Positions 60,677 through 64,000 of a stretch of DNA of 64,000 nucleotides are shown piece by piece. Below the pieces are notes generated by a model. It searched no databases. It saw only the letters and a list, made by a program, of their open reading frames with translations, and was not told the DNA's origin. Within the stretch, counting starts at the first letter, position 1. The number at the start of each line of letters is the position of its first letter. A program made the position numbers and the translations under genes. Source of the stretch: Sisyra terminalis (Eukaryota; Arthropoda; Insecta; Neuroptera; Sisyridae); assembly GCA_958496175.1 (NCBI GenBank), contig OY292274.1, forward strand, positions 65,482,630-65,546,629. The letters run 5' to 3'.

Positions 60677-60831
60677 TGTACTTTTTGCAATACGAATTTG
60701 TTAATACGTTAATAAGCTACGATTAATCATAGCTTGCTATCCTAATATCTTTAGGTACTTCATTTGGAATTCATTTATAATTACGATTTCCAATGAATGA
60801 CTTTGGTATGGATTTGTAAATCTATACACTA

Positions 60832-61651
60832 GGGTGTTTTTTTTCTGAGACTATTATTTTTTTTTTGCTCCTATGCCGAAATTTTGTTGGAAATACTTCA
60901 AAAAAAATCCCTGAAAGTTTGAGCTCTTAATATTAGTATTAAGTACTCGCTCACAGCGTGTGAATATTTTCCATTTAAAATACACGTAAACTTTGATTTT
61001 TTTTTTTTAATTTTTTATAGCTCAGCGACATTTTATGGTATCGCCTCGCTCAAAGTTGGGATTTTTTTACAATTGTATGCTCTACAAAAGTGCCTATTTT
61101 TAATAAGGAATAAAAAATCAATATTTTCTTAAATTTTACTCAATAACCCCTAAAATTTTATAGTAAGAGAAATTCAAAGCTCAATATCTCGAGAAATATC
61201 GATCTTAGCAATTTGGTTTTCGAAACTTTTTTGTAGGAAATTAAATTTCCTATAAATTTGACATTTACATTTTTTCTGTAGGTCTTGTAATTCATGACTA
61301 ATTGAGAGAAAAACGAGAAATCTATGAAAAATCAAGGCTTAGTGACCCGTACTACCTCGCCCGTGTAAATTACGATTTTGCCGCAATAGGCACTTTTGTA
61401 GAGCATACAATTGTAAAAAAATCCCAACTTTGAGCGAGGCGATACCATAAAATGTCGCTGAGCTATAAAAATTTAAAAAAAAAATCAAAGTTTACGTGTA
61501 TTTTAAATGGAAAATATTCACACGCTGTGAGCGAGTACTTAATATTAATATTAAGAGCTCAAACTTTTAGGGAGTTTTGTTTGAAGTATTTCCAACAAAA
61601 TTTCGGCATGGGAGCAAAAAAAAAATAATAGTCCCAGAAAAAAAAACACCC
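60832..61651. mobile_element. Foldback family D, full copy
   Basis: GGGTGTTTTTTTTCTGAGAC at the left is inverted at the right (GTCCCAGAAAAAAAAACACC), flanked by TA (60830-60831, 61652-61653). Arms of about 390 bp share TGAGCTCTTAATATTA, GCGAGGCGATACC and ATGCTCTACAAAAGTGCC words with each other, and the TTAATATTA word with families A and C. Confidence 0.9.
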
Positions 61652-63219
61652 TACTATACACAATGTTCAAATAATTGACATATTTGAGACAAATATAAAT
61701 GTATGTCATTCCCCTGGCATAAAAATTTATTTTGTCTAATGCAATTTTTCAAGATAGTTATAACGACAATGAAAGAATAAACGGTCGGTCATCACCACGG
61801 ATGCCCCCGTCCTCCCTAGACAAAAGTAAACACCAAGTAAATCTCGAATGGTGCAAAAAGAAACAATCCTTCTTCAAATGCGGAAAACTTTTTGCTACTA
61901 TTTTTGAAAATTCAGCAAGACAATAATATACTCGTATACGAATATATGTATAGCCATCGTGGACTTATGTTATTTTTATTCGCATTTCATAAACAAAGTC
62001 GAGTACAATTGAAAACATTATCGTACCAATACCAGTACACAGTGGTACACAAAAGACTGCACAAAAAAAAAAAAATATTTCAAACGTGAAACCACGACTC
62101 GGCAAAAAATCGTTAGTTGCACAAAATGTTTATTAAGCTTCTTTTAATCTAAATATTATGGCGTAATTCTATCCACCGCATGCGCCAATCTCTTCATATT
62201 ATAACGACAATATTATTATTTACTGTTAAACTTTTCCTACTGTTACCATATACAGTCGTATACTATCTCCGATTAATTTCTTGAGAATTTGATTACTAAG
62301 ATTCTACAATATTTTCGGTCTCAATTTTCTTATTAAAGAAAAAAAAACTCGCTACGTAACTGTCCCGAAGTAATTTCCAAAGCATTAGCCTAATGGGAAC
62401 CTTCGGTGCGCCCCTGGACAAAAAAAAAATGGTGTTGAAATCTCATATCTTTATAGAGTATACGAAAAACCGTATAGAGTAGCCATTTTTTCAGTGGAAA
62501 CCCATTTAACACGTTTGTGCCATTATCAGCGCCGATAACATAGTGTAAGTCAATGTATAAAACAAAACATTATCGTTAATTGTTGAAAATAATTTTCATA
62601 ACAATAATAATAATAATTCAATGTAATGATTAGAAAAATAAATACACCCACAAGTAATAAGCATACATGTAAATACTGATTTGATAATTTCTATGTTGTG
62701 TATTAAATAATCAGTTATTACTTCGTTTTATTTTTGTTCCTTTCAAATTAAGAAAACCATTAATTGGCGTACGCTAATTTGTATTTATTCTTTTATTAGT
62801 TTTGATAAAAGTCTCCTTAATTGTTTTACCTGGATTTCTTGGATTAAGTAGTACAAACTTTCTATAGGTAATAATTCAGAGTTTCAAATTATAGTAACAG
62901 TCGATATTTGCAGCAACAATTCATTGATAAGTATCAATTTATTGATTGCAACAGTATTTTCCGGTATTCCTGTGATTCTCCAGTAGAAACTTTACAGTGG
63001 GATATTGTTCTCATTTCATATGAACAATAATTATTCAGAATTCTGTGTACTACGAGATATTAACTAAACTATTTTAGGTTCATAATAATTCCAGTTGTAA
63101 TAAATTATAACAGTGCCGATAATTTTTTTTATTCTTATTTTAATGAAAATTGAACACTAGTTGCTTTTTTTTCTTTTAGGATCAATTATTTTGATCTTGA
63201 AAGTAATCATCTTAAGAGT
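61652..63219. other. Intergenic, no gene recognised
   Basis: AT-rich with a few balanced stretches (61780-61880, 62340-62420). Short plus-strand frames at 61732-61926 and 61892-62089 have no recognised domain. Confidence 0.4.
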
Positions 63220-63224
63220 AAATA

Positions 63225-63560
63225 TAGAAAAACCAAAAAAAATATTTTTTTTTTGTTTCCTTAGACTTACAATTATGAAAATAATATATGTTTTGCTCCT
63301 ATATGTGGCCTACTTTTATTGAAATTTTGTGAAAAAAAAAGTTGGTGAAACACTTCGAAAAAAAATAAAACCCAGGTATACTATAAGGCGTAAATCACAT
63401 TTTATTTTTTTTCAAAGTATTGCACCAACTATTTTTTCACGCAATTTTTATGAGTTATAGTGCTCATGTAGAAGCATAAAATATATTTTTTTCGTGATTG
63501 TCATTTTCAGAGAACACATAAAAAAAATTATTTCATTTGTTTTTTCGGTTTTTTTTTTGT
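63225..63560. repeat. A/T-rich inverted repeat
   Basis: GTTGGTGAAACACTTCGAAA is loosely inverted as TTTCAAAGTATTGCACCAAC, and the outer GAAAAACCAAAAAAAAT pairs with ATTTGTTTTTTCGGTTTTT, around a centre near 63390. It abuts the family E fragment. Confidence 0.55.
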
Positions 63561-63564
63561 ATAA

Positions 63565-63850
63565 TTTTTTTTTTCAAAAAATTTCAAAAAAATATATGAT
63601 ATACTCTGTAAAATAATCTAAAGCCTCGCGTTGGTTTCACTTCTCTAGCTCAATTAGTTTTTGAGATATATAACTTTGAAAAATAGCCATGCGGGGGGAC
63701 ATTTTTGCCCATATCTCCAGGTCAAAGAGGAATTTGGTCGCGAAAAGTATATAAAATGTGTTTGTACATCAAGCCGATATTTTAACATAAGTTTCAACAT
63801 AGGTTCCTATTTGGGGGCCAACTCGCCATGTGGATCCTGCTAGACCCTTT
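63565..63850. mobile_element. Foldback family E, right arm only
   Basis: TATATGATATACTCTGTAAA, GCCTCGCGTTGGTTTCACTT, GGTCGCGAAAAGTATATAAA and CATGTGGATCCTGCTAGACC match the right arm of 59877-60432. The remaining 150 bp to the window end show nothing recognisable. Confidence 0.88.
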
Positions 63851-64000
63851 GAAGGAATTAGCTTTAGAACTAAATTATTTGAAATATTTTATTTAAAATG
63901 TTTCAATACATAAAAAGGATGCTATTTAATTTGTATTATTCCACCATTAATGACCCAGCTGGGCCTTCAAAGAAGTAAATAGACAACTCTCGATGGATTA

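Overview
This is a eukaryotic nuclear window, most likely from an arthropod and probably an insect. It is AT-rich and has small GT-AG introns, nuclear tRNA genes with T-run terminators, a forkhead-family gene and dense DNA-transposon debris. There is nothing bacterial in it. I cannot name the species. All boundaries come from reading the sequence; no alignment or database search was run.

Region 1 (1-22,420) is one block of tandem satellite with a 339-bp monomer, about 65 copies in head-to-tail orientation. Inside it two consecutive 12-monomer higher-order repeats of 4,067 bp (340-4406 and 4407-8473) are nearly identical. They are followed by a 2- and 3-monomer higher-order pattern and then less ordered copies. 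Every monomer carries a CTCACGTGAG palindrome (an E-box core) and many AAGGA/TCCTT words. The array decays into a diverged monomer at about 22.1-22.4 kb and ends against a long palindromic element.

Region 2 (22.4-30.2 kb) is transposon-rich intergenic DNA. Insertions are nested and can be ordered by target-site duplications and by empty sites in sister copies.

Region 3 (30.2-35.7 kb, minus strand) holds the one convincing protein gene, a FoxL2-class forkhead transcription factor. I reconstruct it from seven coding exons with matching intron phases (about 369 residues from the first Met seen). Two of its introns contain tRNA genes on the opposite strand, tRNA-Ile(AAT) and tRNA-Cys(GCA). The largest intron also holds a 2.3-kb composite foldback element. 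First exon(s) and promoter may lie upstream of 35.7 kb and are not identified.

Region 4 (35.7-64 kb) has no intact protein gene that I can support. It contains tRNA-Ser(AGA) at 57.9 kb, a broken THAP-domain reading frame, a deleted hAT element with a deleted mariner nested in its transposase remnant, a Harbinger-like element, hAT MITEs, and several families of long foldback elements. Four of these families share TA-flanked termini and pieces of a common internal backbone. The foldback families are the least explained component of the window, together with the higher-order satellite.
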